Shown here: positions 33,606 through 44,658 of the stretch, in pieces
Numbering within the stretch: the stretch's first letter is position 1
How the letters are laid out: each line of letters starts with the position of its first letter
From: Maricaulis maris MCS10
GTDB taxonomy: Bacteria > Pseudomonadota > Alphaproteobacteria > Caulobacterales > Maricaulaceae
Direction: 5' to 3'
Assembly (NCBI RefSeq): GCF_000014745.1
Contig: NC_008347.1
Coordinates: 2,806,001-2,870,000 of the forward strand
DNA length: 64,000 bases
Position numbers and translations under genes: made by a program
The notes under the pieces: generated by a model
Databases searched by the model: none
Told to the model about the DNA's origin: nothing
Seen by the model: only the letters and a program-made list of their open reading frames with translations

Positions 33606-34754
33606 ATGTCGAGCGATCAACGTACCAAGGCCATCCGGGCGGGGCTGAACACGGACCGCAGCTGGAATGCGGTCATTCCGCCCCTGTCGCTGTCGACCGC
33701 CTACCGGCGCGAGGACCCGGCCATCCAGCCGGCCTTCGACTATGCCCGCACTGGCAATCCGGGCCGCTCCCTGCTGGCCGATGCCATCGCCGAGCTGGAA
33801 AACGCCGCCGGGGCCATCGTCACCGGATCCGGCATGTCGGCGATCGATCTCTTGCTGCACGACATACCGCACGGCGCCCGGGTGATCTGTTCCCACGATG
33901 CCTATGGCGGCACCCGGCGCCTCCTCGACGCCCGCGGTCGTGGCGGCCGGCTGATCCCGGTCTATGTCGACACCACTGACCTCGAGAAGGTCGCCGACGC
34001 GCTCAATGAAGACGCCGCCCTGATCATCGCAGAGACGCCCTCCAATCCGCGCCTGCGCATCTCCGATATCAAGGGGCTGGCCCGTCTGGCCCGGAATGCC
34101 GGGACAGAGCTGGCTGTCGACAATACGGTGATGTCACCGGTCCTGCAGCGGCCACTGGATTGGGGGGCTGACTATTCGGTGCAGTCCGTCACCAAGCTGC
34201 TCAACGGGCATTCCGACATGGTCGGCGGCGTGGTCTGCTGCGCCGATCCCGAACGGGTGGCAGAGCTGGGCTGGTGGGCCAATTGCGTCGGTGTCGGCGC
34301 CGCCGCCTTCGACAGCTATCTCGCCTTGCGCGGCCTGCGCACCCTGCCCTTGCGGGCCAGGGCGCAATGCGAAAGCGCGCAGGAAGTGGCCCGATGGCTG
34401 GACGCCGATCCGCGGGTCGCCCGCGTTGACTATCCCGGTCTGACAAGCCATCCCGGCCATGCCCTGGCGGCACGTCAGCAGGACGGGTTCGGCCAGCTGA
34501 TCAGCCTGGAACTCGCCAAGGACGCCCCCGACCCGCGCGCCGTCGTGTCGGCGCTGGAAATCTTCACCCTGGCGCAATCTCTGGGCGGGGTCGAAAGCCT
34601 GTGCTGCATCCCGGCGCTGATGACCCATGCCTCCATGTCCCCCGAAGCCCGCGCAGAAGCCGGTGTCGCCGACAGCCTGATCCGCCTGTCAATCGGTCTG
34701 GAAAGCGCCGCCGACCAGATCGCCGATCTCGACCGGGCGCTGTCAGTAGCCTGA
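33606..34754 (+). CDS. metB: Cystathionine gamma-synthase-type PLP enzyme
   Basis: Joins O-acylhomoserine with cysteine to form cystathionine. The 382-residue protein is a Cys/Met-metabolism PLP enzyme with YARTGNPGR (phosphate-binding Tyr/Arg of the neighbouring subunit), TGSGMSAIDLLL, an Asp in LAVDNTVMSP, and the PLP lysine in VTKLLNGHSDMVGG. The C-terminal substrate region is AQSLGGVESLCCIPALMTHASM. Related O-acylhomoserine sulfhydrylases and cystathionine beta-lyases share these motifs; operon position and length favour MetB. GGGAG lies 5 nt before the ATG. It ends 4 bp from the convergent glpK stop. Confidence 0.88.
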   Translation: MSSDQRTKAIRAGLNTDRSWNAVIPPLSLSTAYRREDPAIQPAFDYARTGNPGRSLLADAIAELENAAGAIVTGSGMSAIDLLLHDIPHGARVICSHDAYGGTRRLLDARGRGGRLIPVYVDTTDLEKVADALNEDAALIIAETPSNPRLRISDIKGLARLARNAGTELAVDNTVMSPVLQRPLDWGADYSVQSVTKLLNGHSDMVGGVVCCADPERVAELGWWANCVGVGAAAFDSYLALRGLRTLPLRARAQCESAQEVARWLDADPRVARVDYPGLTSHPGHALAARQQDGFGQLISLELAKDAPDPRAVVSALEIFTLAQSLGGVESLCCIPALMTHASMSPEARAEAGVADSLIRLSIGLESAADQIADLDRALSVA

Positions 34755-34758
34755 CCTG

Positions 34759-36255
<1,497 letters not shown>

Positions 36256-36360
36256 CACCATCCCTCCCCACATCTCGCCCTCTGCCGGAGCGAGCGTGTG
36301 ACTATAGCCCTGACGGCGCCGGAGAAAACACGTTAGGCTCACCGGCAAACGGGAGGACGC

Positions 36361-37299
36361 ATGAGCGATTCAGACTTCAGGCTCGAACGGCTGGCCAGCC
36401 CCAGCGGCGCCGATCTCGCAATCCATACGCATGAGGCCGAAGGCACGCCGCGCGGCATCGTCCACATCAATCATGGCCTGGCCGAACGTGCCGGACGCTA
36501 TGCCCGCATGGCCGCTCAGCTTGCCCGCCGCGGCTATCACGTGATCGCCCATGACCATCGTGGCCATGGCCAGACCACGGCGGTTGACGGCGGCCCACGG
36601 CGCTTTGCCGACGAGGATGGCTGGAACAAGCTGATGCAGGATGTGGCGGCCGTCCACGCCGAAGCCCGCACACGCTGGCCCGGCCTGCCGCTGGTGATCT
36701 TCGGCCATTCCATGGGCTCGGTGGTCGCCTTCAACCATATCCTGCGAGCGCCCGACAGCGTCACCGCTGCGGCGGTCTGGAACGGCAATATGGCGCTGGG
36801 CGGCCTGAAAGGCGTGATGCGGCTGGTGCTGTTCTTCGAGGCCCTGTTCGGCGGCGGCGCAATGGCGACCAGTCACACGCTGGACAATCTCACCTTCAAG
36901 GCCTGGAACAAGCGCTTCCCGGAAGGCCGCACCGATGCCGACTGGCTGTCACGTGACACGGCAGAAGTGGACGCCTATGTGAACGATCCTGAGTGCGGCT
37001 GGCCGTCCACGGTCTCGCTGTGGCGGGACTTTCTCGGCGGGGTCGCCTATGCCGAGGACGACGCCCATCTCGCCGCCCTGCCCAAGTCTTTGCCGATGCA
37101 TCTGATCGCCGGCTCGAAAGACCCGGCAACCGACGGCGGCAAGTCGATGGAGGTGTTGGCCAAACGGTTGAAGAAGGCCGGCCTGACCGATGTCCGCCTG
37201 GAAGTGCTCAGGGATTTCCGCCACGAGACGATGAACGAGATCGGCCGTGACGCCCAGATCGAGGCCTTCGCCGACTGGCTCGACCGGGTCACCGGCTGA
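36361..37299 (+). CDS. Alpha/beta hydrolase, monoacylglycerol lipase/lysophospholipase-like
   Basis: A 312-residue serine hydrolase of the PldB/monoglyceride-lipase family. Features: the oxyanion region VHINHGLAERAGRY, VIAHDHRGHGQT, nucleophile FGHSMGS, an acid in AGSKDPA and a His in RDFRHETMNEI. It has no signal peptide, so it is probably cytosolic. It likely cleaves monoacylglycerols or lysophospholipids; substrate not proven. It is divergent from glycerol kinase (105-bp shared upstream region) and is followed 3 bp later by a flavoprotein gene. Confidence 0.88.
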   Translation: MSDSDFRLERLASPSGADLAIHTHEAEGTPRGIVHINHGLAERAGRYARMAAQLARRGYHVIAHDHRGHGQTTAVDGGPRRFADEDGWNKLMQDVAAVHAEARTRWPGLPLVIFGHSMGSVVAFNHILRAPDSVTAAAVWNGNMALGGLKGVMRLVLFFEALFGGGAMATSHTLDNLTFKAWNKRFPEGRTDADWLSRDTAEVDAYVNDPECGWPSTVSLWRDFLGGVAYAEDDAHLAALPKSLPMHLIAGSKDPATDGGKSMEVLAKRLKKAGLTDVRLEVLRDFRHETMNEIGRDAQIEAFADWLDRVTG

Positions 37300-37302
37300 T
37301 CC

Positions 37303-38484
37303 ATGGACCCGCGCGATGTCGTCATCATCGGGGCCGGTGCCGCCGGGCTGATGTGCGCCATCGAGGCGGGCAGGCGCGGACGGTCGGTGACGCTGATCGA
37401 GCACAGCAAGGCGCCGGCCGAGAAAATTCGCATCTCCGGCGGGGGGCGCTGCAACTTCACCAACATGCACACGACGGCCGAGAACTTCCTGTCCGGTAAC
37501 CGCCATTTCGCCAAGTCGGCATTGAGGCGCTACACCCAGTGGGACTTCGTCGACTGGATCAATGGTCACAATATCCCCTGGCACGAAAAGACACTGGGCC
37601 AGTTGTTCTGCGACCACTCCGCCAAGGATATCATCGCTGCATTGCTGGCGGATCTGAAAGCCAGCGGCGGCGAACTGCGCCTGTCGACCTCGGTCACCGA
37701 GGTCGCCCGCGAAGGAGACGGCTTTCGCCTCACCCTGTCTGACGGTTCGACGCTGGGCTGCCAGTCGCTGGTCATCGCTTCGGGCGGCAAGTCGATCCCG
37801 AAAATGGGCGCAACCGGCTTTGGTTATGACGTGGCCCGCCAGTTCGGCCTCGACATTGTCGAGACCCGGCCCGGCTTGGTGCCGCTGACCTTCGATCCGG
37901 ACATGCTGACCCGCTTCAAGCCGCTCGCCGGCGTGGCCGTGGACGGCGTCGCCTGTCACGGCAAGACGCGTTTTGCCGAGGCCATGCTGTTCACCCATCG
38001 CGGCCTGTCCGGGCCCGCCATCCTGCAGATCTCGTCCTACTGGCGCGAGGGCGACACGCTCCATGTCCATATCCGGCCCGATCTCGATATCTTCGATATC
38101 CTTCGCACTGCAAGGCAGGCCAATGGTCGCCAGGCGGTGCAGACCGCCCTTGGCGAGCACCTGCCCAAGCGCCTGGCCGCTATGCTGGTCGAGGAGTTCG
38201 GGCTGAGCGGCAATCTGGCCGACCAGTCCGACAAGAAATTGCGCGCCTTCGCCGACCATCTGGCCGCCTGGCCGATCACGCCGACGGGGTCGGAAGGCTA
38301 TCGTACCGCTGAGGTCACACTTGGCGGCGTCAATACGGACGGGCTGGACAGTCGCACCATGCAGGCGCGGGCGGTGCCGGGGCTGTATTTCATTGGAGAA
38401 GTTGTTGACGTGACGGGTTGGCTTGGCGGATACAACTTTCAATGGGCTTGGTCGTCCGGCTGGTGTGCCGGACAGGTCGCCTGA
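37303..38484 (+). CDS. HI0933/YhiN-family flavoprotein
   Basis: A 393-residue FAD-dependent protein of the BaiN/HI0933 family. The N-terminal dinucleotide fold is VVIIGAGAAGLMCAIEAGRRG, followed by the family signature RISGGGRCNFTN. Later motifs are LVIASGGKSIPKMGATGFGYDVA, MLFTHRGLSGPAILQ and the C-terminal FAD clamp LYFIGEVVDVTGWLGGYNFQWAW. The reaction is unknown for most members; one gut homologue reduces bile-acid intermediates. It follows the hydrolase gene by 3 bp, implying an operon. Confidence 0.92.
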   Translation: MDPRDVVIIGAGAAGLMCAIEAGRRGRSVTLIEHSKAPAEKIRISGGGRCNFTNMHTTAENFLSGNRHFAKSALRRYTQWDFVDWINGHNIPWHEKTLGQLFCDHSAKDIIAALLADLKASGGELRLSTSVTEVAREGDGFRLTLSDGSTLGCQSLVIASGGKSIPKMGATGFGYDVARQFGLDIVETRPGLVPLTFDPDMLTRFKPLAGVAVDGVACHGKTRFAEAMLFTHRGLSGPAILQISSYWREGDTLHVHIRPDLDIFDILRTARQANGRQAVQTALGEHLPKRLAAMLVEEFGLSGNLADQSDKKLRAFADHLAAWPITPTGSEGYRTAEVTLGGVNTDGLDSRTMQARAVPGLYFIGEVVDVTGWLGGYNFQWAWSSGWCAGQVA

Positions 38485-38630
38485 CAATAAATGAGACCGG
38501 GACAGGCGCGACAAAATGGGTCGTGGATTGTTCTCGCCACGAAACGGTATGGGGGGTATCTCTGAGGGAATGAACGGCGTTCGCCGGGCTGGCGCAACGT
38601 CGATTACTGACCGACGAGAGCAGTTTGGCC

Positions 38631-39704
38631 ATGAAGTTGAATACGTCATACCTGTCAGCGGCCGGCATCTTTGTCGCGGTCGTGCTGCTCTTCACCGTCG
38701 GCACGGTGTTTCGCAGTGACGCCGGCATACAGCCCGGCAGGCAAACTTCTGAACATCCTCTGTTTGAAGTCGTCACCCGTACCGTCACAGCCTCGCCTCG
38801 CCCCGCCGAATTGCGACTGCGCGGACGCACCGAAGCAATCCGGGCCGTCACCGTCAGGGCCGAAACCGGCGGCCGCGTGGTCGAAGCACCAGTCCTGGAA
38901 GGGTCACCGGTTGTTGCCGGCGAGGTAATCTGCCGCCTTGAAGTCGATGCCCGTGCAGCTGCGGTCGATCAGGCCGAGGCGGATTTGCGCTCACGCCAGC
39001 TTGAATTTGAAGCCGCCGCCGAGCTCCAGGCCCGCGGCCACAGGTCCGCCAACAGCGTCGCCGCCCTCGAGGCCGCCCGCGATGGGGCCCGGGCGCAATT
39101 GCGCGCCGCGCGGGAAGAGCTGGCCAATATCGATCTGCGTGTGCCCTTCGATGGCTATTTTGACGGTCGCGATGCCGAAATCGGCGACTTTCTGCGCACG
39201 GGGGACCCCTGCGGCACGGTGCTGCAGCTGGACCCGATCCTGATTGTTGCCGAGGTCGCCGAACGCGATGTCAGCGCCTTGCAACCGGGCATGCCGGGCG
39301 AAGCCCGCCTGCTGGGCGGTGCGCGTGTTGATGGCAGCATCCGCTTTGTCGAGCGGCGCGCCAATCCGGCGACCCGCACCTTCCGGGTGGAGCTGGAAGT
39401 CCCCAATCCCGATGGCCTGATCCGCTCCGGTCTGACCGCAGAGATCCGGCTCAACCTGCAGCCAGAGCCCGCTCATCGGGTCCCGGCTTCCATCCTTGCC
39501 CTCGATTCCAATGGCGAGCTGGGCGTGCGCATCATCGAGAATGGCGACACGGTCCGCTTCCTGCCGATCCAGCTCCTGAGCGATGATGGCGAGCAGGTCT
39601 GGATCAGTGGCCTGCCGGAAACGGCGGAAGTGATCGTGCTGGGACAGGACTTTGTCTCTGACGGCACCCGGGTCGAGGTCCGCCCGGAGGGAGCGAGCCG
39701 TTGA
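38631..39704 (+). CDS. RND efflux periplasmic adaptor
   Basis: A 357-residue membrane-fusion protein. It has an N-terminal anchor (LSAAGIFVAVVLLFTVGTVF), a lipoyl motif around VVEAPVLEGSPVVAGEVIC, a helical hairpin (about 105-160) ending in NIDLRVPFDGYFD, and a beta-barrel with RTFRVELEVPNPDGLIRSGLTAEI. It links the RND pump encoded next, whose TTG start overlaps its stop by 4 bp, to an outer-membrane channel. No TolC-like gene is adjacent. ATG at 38631 is taken rather than TTG at 38625. Confidence 0.92.
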   Translation: MKLNTSYLSAAGIFVAVVLLFTVGTVFRSDAGIQPGRQTSEHPLFEVVTRTVTASPRPAELRLRGRTEAIRAVTVRAETGGRVVEAPVLEGSPVVAGEVICRLEVDARAAAVDQAEADLRSRQLEFEAAAELQARGHRSANSVAALEAARDGARAQLRAAREELANIDLRVPFDGYFDGRDAEIGDFLRTGDPCGTVLQLDPILIVAEVAERDVSALQPGMPGEARLLGGARVDGSIRFVERRANPATRTFRVELEVPNPDGLIRSGLTAEIRLNLQPEPAHRVPASILALDSNGELGVRIIENGDTVRFLPIQLLSDDGEQVWISGLPETAEVIVLGQDFVSDGTRVEVRPEGASR

Positions 39705-42700
39705 CCAGCATCGTCGACTTTGCCATCGGCCGGGCCCGGATGATCCTGGCCATTTTTGTCTGCGCCCTGATCGCCGGCCTGATCGCCTTCGCGACCCTGC
39801 CGCGCGAGGCCGACCCGGACATCCCCTTCCCATTCGTCATTGTTGTTGTGCCGCTGGACGGTATCTCTCCGGAAGACGCTGAACGCCTCATTGTCCGTCC
39901 GACCGAGACCGAGATGCGGGCGATCGAGGGGCTGGAAGAGCTCAATGGTACCGCCTCCCTCGGTGCCGGCACGCTGGTCGCCGAGTTCGACGTCCCCTTT
40001 GACGCCGACCAGTCGGTTCTCGATGTCCGCGAAGCCGTTGACATGGCCCGGCGCGAATATCCCGAGGACGTCCGCGAACCGGTGATCCAGGAATTCAACT
40101 CGGCACTGGCACCGACAATCGCCGTCCAGATCTATGGTGAAGCACCCGAACGCGCCCTGTTCCGCACTGCCCGCGCCCTGGAAGACGAGCTGGAAGCCCT
40201 GCCGCAGATCCTGCAGGTCGACATTCAGGGTCTGCGTGAGGAAGTGCTGGAAATCGTCATCGACCCGGCGCGGCTGGAGACCTATGGCGTCACCTACGCA
40301 CAGCTGTTCAACACCGTGCAGTCCAATAACCGCCTGATCGCCGCCGGATCGCTCGACAGCGGCGAAGCGCGCTTTCAGGTCAAGGTGCCCGGCCTTTTTG
40401 AGGAGGCCGATGACGCGCTGAACCTGCCTCTGACACGCTCGGGCGACACCGTCGTCACCTTGCAGGATGTCGCCAGCGTACGCCGGACCTTCAAGGATGC
40501 CGACAGTTTCGCGCGTTACAATGGCGCCCCGGCCTACACGCTCCAGGTGGTCCGTCGTTCCGGCGAAAACATCATGGAAACCGCCGCGGCGGTGCGGGCC
40601 CTGACCAATGAGGCCGCGACCAACTGGCCCGAGACCATCCGCCATGACTTTTCGCTCGACCTGTCGACCTATGTCCGTGACAGCCTGCAGAGCCTGACCT
40701 CGTCGATCATGCTGGCCATCATCCTGGTCCTCATCATCGTGGTTGCGGCGCTGGGCCTGCGCTCGGCCCTGCTGGTCGGCATCGCCATTCCGTCCAGCTT
40801 CCTGTTCTCCTTCCTGCTGCTCGACCTGTACGGGCTGACTGTCAACTTCATGGTCATGTTCGCCATGGTCCTGGCCGTCGGCCTGCTGGTCGATGGCGCC
40901 ATCGTGGTGGTCGAATATGCCGACCGCAAACTGGCCGAGGGCGAGACCCGCAAACAGGCCTATGCCAGCGCCGGCAAGCGCATGTTCTGGCCGATCGTGT
41001 CCTCGACCGGCACCACGCTGGCAGCCTTCGTGCCTTTCCTGTTCTGGAACTCCATCCCCGGCCAGTACATGGCCTTCCTGCCCCTGACCCTGATCTTCGT
41101 GCTGAGCTCGGCGCTGGTGATGGCGCTGATCTTCCTGCCGACGCTAGGTTCGGTTTTCGGCCGAAAGGGCGGAACCGTTGACGCCAACAGCGCGGTCGCC
41201 CGTCTCAATGCCCAGGAAGACAGTGACCCGGCCGACCTGCCGGGCCTGACCGGCATCTATGCCCGCACCATCGCCCGCCTCGTGAAGCGACCGGCCATGG
41301 TGTCGTTGGGCGCGCTCATCATTGTGGTCGGTGTGGTGTTCAGCTTCGGCGCCACCGCCTCGAACATGCGCACCGAATTCTTCCTCGATGCGGAACCGGA
41401 ACAGCTCTACGTCTTCGTCCGGGCACGCGGGAACCTGTCCCCGACCGAGCAGTATGAATTGGCGCTGGAGGCCGAAACCCGGCTGCAGGACATTGAAGGC
41501 ATCAAGGGCTATTACACCGTCGCCGGCACACCGCCCGGACGGTCGCCTTTCGACGGTGTTGGCGCCGCACCGGCAGACACGGTAGCGCGCATCTTCGTCG
41601 AGTTCGAACCCTTCGGACAACGACCCAATGGCCGCCTCATCGAGCGTGAAATCCGCGAGGCCATGGTCGGCATTCCCGGTGTCATCATCGAGGTCCGCCC
41701 CTTCCAGCAGGGCCCGCCTGTCGGCAAGGACATCCAGGTCGAATTGCGCTCGAATGACGCCACCGCGCTGGAGGCCGCGACACGACTGGTGCGTGGTTTC
41801 ATCGACCAGATGGAAGGCGCGACGGATATTGACGACACCCTGCCCCTCCCGGGCGTTGAGTGGCGGCTGGATGTCGATCGCGAGGAGGCCGGTCGCTATG
41901 GCGCCGATGTCACCCAGCTGGGTGCAGCCGTGCAGCTGGTGACCACCGGCACGCTGGTCGGTCGCTATCGCCCCGATGACGCCGAGGAAGAGGTCGATAT
42001 CCGGGTCCGCTTCCCGGCCGCCGACCGCGATATTTCCCGGCTCGACGATCTACGGGTCAACACCTCGACCGGTGCGGTCCCGATCTCCAACTTCGTGACC
42101 CGCGAGGCCCGCCAGCGGATCGACTCGATCAGTCGCCGTGACGGCAAGCGCGTCCTGATCGTCCGCGCCAATGCCGATGAGGGATATGCCGGCAATCTGC
42201 TGCTGACCGAATTGCGCGACTGGATCGATGCCGGCATTGCAGACGGCACCTTCCCGCGCAGCGTCGAAATCAATTATCTGGGCGCTGACGAGGAAAACGC
42301 CGAGGCCGGTGCCTTCTTCGGCAGCGCGATGCTTGCCTCGCTGTTCATGATGGCGGTGATCCTGCTCTGGCAGTTCAACAATTTCTGGCACGTCGTCCTG
42401 ACCCTGCAGGCGGTGGTCCTGTCCGTGGTCGGCGTCCTGCTGGGCGTGATGCTGACCTTCCCCTATATCTCGATCCTGTTCCTGGGAACCGGAGTGGTGA
42501 CGCTGGCCGGCATTGTGGTGAACAACAATATCGTCCTGATCGACACTTTCCAGCGCCTGCGCGGGCTGGGCATGCCGGTCGACGAAGCCATTGTCCGCAC
42601 CGCAGCCCAGCGCTTGCGGCCAGTCATGCTGACCACGATCACCACGATTTTCGGCCTGCTGCCGATGGTCTTCCAGCTCAATGCCGACTTCGCCCACGGC

Positions 42701-42904
42701 ACCCTGTCGATCGGCGGACCGGCCAGCGAATGGTGGGTGCAATTGTCGGCGGCGGTGGTCTGGGGCCTGGGCTTCTCGACCCTGCTGACCCTGCTTTTGA
42801 CACCGGTCCTGCTGGGGGCTCCTTATCGCATTGCTCGCTGGCTGGGTTTTGATCTCGAGGGTGCTGGCACCAAGCGGGCCGGAGACCCTCTACCCGCCGA
42901 GTGA
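39701..42904 (+). CDS. RND family efflux pump
   Basis: A 1067-residue inner-membrane pump of the hydrophobe/amphiphile RND class with twelve transmembrane helices and two periplasmic loops (about 35-335 and 560-850). Visible parts: PREADPDIPFPFV after helix 1, the helix-4 motif VLAVGLLVDGAIVVVEYAD with the proton-relay aspartate, and in the second half GVVTLAGIVVNNNIVLIDTF and RLRPVMLTTITTIFGLLPM. The VDG form, rather than VDD, is common in this subgroup. Start is TTG at 39701 with GGAGGGAG about 7 nt upstream, coupled to the adaptor. Substrate unknown. It ends directly against the convergent dehydrogenase stop. Confidence 0.95.
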   Translation: MTSIVDFAIGRARMILAIFVCALIAGLIAFATLPREADPDIPFPFVIVVVPLDGISPEDAERLIVRPTETEMRAIEGLEELNGTASLGAGTLVAEFDVPFDADQSVLDVREAVDMARREYPEDVREPVIQEFNSALAPTIAVQIYGEAPERALFRTARALEDELEALPQILQVDIQGLREEVLEIVIDPARLETYGVTYAQLFNTVQSNNRLIAAGSLDSGEARFQVKVPGLFEEADDALNLPLTRSGDTVVTLQDVASVRRTFKDADSFARYNGAPAYTLQVVRRSGENIMETAAAVRALTNEAATNWPETIRHDFSLDLSTYVRDSLQSLTSSIMLAIILVLIIVVAALGLRSALLVGIAIPSSFLFSFLLLDLYGLTVNFMVMFAMVLAVGLLVDGAIVVVEYADRKLAEGETRKQAYASAGKRMFWPIVSSTGTTLAAFVPFLFWNSIPGQYMAFLPLTLIFVLSSALVMALIFLPTLGSVFGRKGGTVDANSAVARLNAQEDSDPADLPGLTGIYARTIARLVKRPAMVSLGALIIVVGVVFSFGATASNMRTEFFLDAEPEQLYVFVRARGNLSPTEQYELALEAETRLQDIEGIKGYYTVAGTPPGRSPFDGVGAAPADTVARIFVEFEPFGQRPNGRLIEREIREAMVGIPGVIIEVRPFQQGPPVGKDIQVELRSNDATALEAATRLVRGFIDQMEGATDIDDTLPLPGVEWRLDVDREEAGRYGADVTQLGAAVQLVTTGTLVGRYRPDDAEEEVDIRVRFPAADRDISRLDDLRVNTSTGAVPISNFVTREARQRIDSISRRDGKRVLIVRANADEGYAGNLLLTELRDWIDAGIADGTFPRSVEINYLGADEENAEAGAFFGSAMLASLFMMAVILLWQFNNFWHVVLTLQAVVLSVVGVLLGVMLTFPYISILFLGTGVVTLAGIVVNNNIVLIDTFQRLRGLGMPVDEAIVRTAAQRLRPVMLTTITTIFGLLPMVFQLNADFAHGTLSIGGPASEWWVQLSAAVVWGLGFSTLLTLLLTPVLLGAPYRIARWLGFDLEGAGTKRAGDPLPAE

Positions 42905-44014
42905 TCAATCGCGACTGACCCGGATCAGCCGCCCTTCGGCCTCGTCGGTCAGTAACCAGACAGCCCCATCCGGCCCGACCCGGACATCACGGATGCGCGC
43001 ACCGATCTCGCCAAACAGGACCTCCTCGCCGACGACCTGACCCGCGTCCAGTTCGACCCGACGGACATGGCCGGAGGGGACATCAGCGTCGCCCGGAATA
43101 AGGGCCGCGACCAGCAGGTCGCCATCCCACTCAGGAAACATCTCGCCGCGATAAAGAGCCATACCGGCTGGCGCGATCGACGGCGTCCAGACGTGAATTG
43201 GTTCGTCAATGCCGGCATAGGTATCAAAGGGCGTCACCAGAGCGCCGGTATAATCGACGCCATGACTGGTGATCGGCCAGCCATAGTTGGCCGTGGAGGA
43301 GAGTTCATTGATCTCGTCGCCGCCACGCGGGCCGTGTTCATGGCTCCAGACGACGTGATTGGTGGCGTCATACACAACGGCCTGTGGGTTGCGGTGACCG
43401 ATCGAAATCACGCCAGGTGCTGAGTTTTCGAATACCCGTTGAGCAGGTTGCCCATCGAGACCAAGGCGAACATAGGTTCCGAAATGCGTCCCCGGATTCT
43501 GCGCCTCCTCGCGATAATCAAACCCGTCGCCAACCCCCATGACCACTGTCGCCGCCTGTCCGGCCTCGGCGGGAATCATGGCCATCCGGCCGCCGTAATG
43601 GACGTCGGTCCGCCGGTGCGGCATGGCCTCGAACAGGACGTCGAACTCAACAAGCGCGTCGCCTTCGAGCCGTCCGCGACCGAGGTAGAGCGTGTTGTCG
43701 CCCGCGCTGCCGCCGCTCCAGCTGAGGTAGACGAGGCCATCCGTCTCGAAGTCGAGCGACAACACCACATCCAGCAATCCGCCCTGGCCGGAATAGAACA
43801 CCTCCGGCACGCCGCTGACCGGTGTCTGGACGAGACCCGACTCATCAATAATCCTGAGACGTCCCGGTTTTTCGGTCACCAGCATCCGGCCATCAGGCAG
43901 GAAGGCCAGGCTCCACGGGTATTCGAGACCTGTGACCCGGGTCTCCAGCGTCTGCGCCGATACGGGGGCCGAAACGAGCAAACCCGCCAATGCCAGTAAC
44001 GAAATCAGCCGCAT
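42905..44014 (-). CDS. PQQ-dependent aldose sugar dehydrogenase-like protein
   Basis: A 369-residue periplasmic six-bladed beta-propeller of the YliI/soluble glucose dehydrogenase family. The signal peptide ends in APVSAQ. Family blocks: LEYPWSLAFLPDGRMLVTEKPGRL, SGQGGLLDVVL, GIGHRNPQ-type (ISIGHRNPQAV), WSHEHGPRGGDEIN, YGWP, and WTPSIAPAGMALY. It probably oxidises aldoses with PQQ and passes electrons to the respiratory chain; PQQ synthesis genes are not in the window. GGGAG lies 6 nt before the ATG. Confidence 0.92.
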   Translation of the reverse strand: MRLISLLALAGLLVSAPVSAQTLETRVTGLEYPWSLAFLPDGRMLVTEKPGRLRIIDESGLVQTPVSGVPEVFYSGQGGLLDVVLSLDFETDGLVYLSWSGGSAGDNTLYLGRGRLEGDALVEFDVLFEAMPHRRTDVHYGGRMAMIPAEAGQAATVVMGVGDGFDYREEAQNPGTHFGTYVRLGLDGQPAQRVFENSAPGVISIGHRNPQAVVYDATNHVVWSHEHGPRGGDEINELSSTANYGWPITSHGVDYTGALVTPFDTYAGIDEPIHVWTPSIAPAGMALYRGEMFPEWDGDLLVAALIPGDADVPSGHVRRVELDAGQVVGEEVLFGEIGARIRDVRVGPDGAVWLLTDEAEGRLIRVSRD

Positions 44015-44094
44015 CTTCCACTCCCGAATTGTCGTTGTCAGCGCCACCCTATAGGCTCGCGTCCAGCCTGTAGAGTACCAGCGAGGCATTCGGG

Positions 44095-44553
44095 ATGACG
44101 ACAGTGCGAACAGTAGCGATCTACCTTCTCGCAGTCCTCGTCGGGACGATACTCGTCAGCCTGGCCAATACCCATGTCGACCTGCAAGCGCTTGCCCGGA
44201 TTGGCGCAGAGATACCGGTTGCCGTACGTGTAGATGCCAGCCTGCGTGACCTGCAGGGCTTCGCGCCGACCCTGTTGGCCCTGAACCTGATCGGCTTCGC
44301 TATCGCCTTTCCCGTGGCCGGCTGGGTTGCCCACTGGCTGGGACCAAGCTGGCGACTGATCGGGTTTGCACTCGCCGGCGGGCTGGTCGTGATCGTCATG
44401 ATGGGTGCGATCACCGTGATTTATCGCGCATTGCTCGACTCGACTATTACACCGGTCGCCGCCAGCCGCGAACTATCTGGCCTGCTGACCCTGGCGCTGG
44501 GCGGCGTGATCGCCGGAGGGTTGTTCGCCAGCCTGAAGCCGGCAGCGGATTAA
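44095..44553 (+). CDS. Four-helix membrane protein of unknown function
   Basis: A 152-residue hydrophobic protein with four predicted helices: VAIYLLAVLVGTILVSL, FAPTLLALNLIGFAIAF, LIGFALAGGLVVIVMMG and LLTLALGGVIAGGLFAS. I do not recognise a family. GAGG lies 8 nt before the ATG. Divergent from the sugar dehydrogenase by 80 bp; the next gene downstream is separated by a hairpin. Confidence 0.7.
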   Translation: MTTVRTVAIYLLAVLVGTILVSLANTHVDLQALARIGAEIPVAVRVDASLRDLQGFAPTLLALNLIGFAIAFPVAGWVAHWLGPSWRLIGFALAGGLVVIVMMGAITVIYRALLDSTITPVAASRELSGLLTLALGGVIAGGLFASLKPAAD

Positions 44554-44565
44554 CCGCGTCATCCA

Positions 44566-44593
44566 GCATTCGACTCAATTGAAGGTCGAATGC
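44566..44593. promoter_or_regulatory. Perfect 9-bp inverted repeat upstream of the unknown-family pair
   Basis: GCATTCGAC (44566-44574) and GTCGAATGC (44585-44593) flank a 10-nt spacer that itself contains TCAATTGA. There is no T tract, so it is not a simple terminator. It lies 66 bp before the first gene of the tandem pair and could be an operator or a leader hairpin. Confidence 0.5.
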
Positions 44594-44658
44594 GGGTGCG
44601 GCGACAGACCTCTCCTTAAATCAGGTGCCCTAGCGTGGCCTCATCGAAGGAGGCGCCG

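Noticed and set aside
39701-42904. Apparent loss of one of the paired proton-relay aspartates (VDG instead of VDD) in the RND pump
   Set aside because: The VDG form is common in this RND subgroup and in heavy-metal pumps, so it is not evidence of inactivation.
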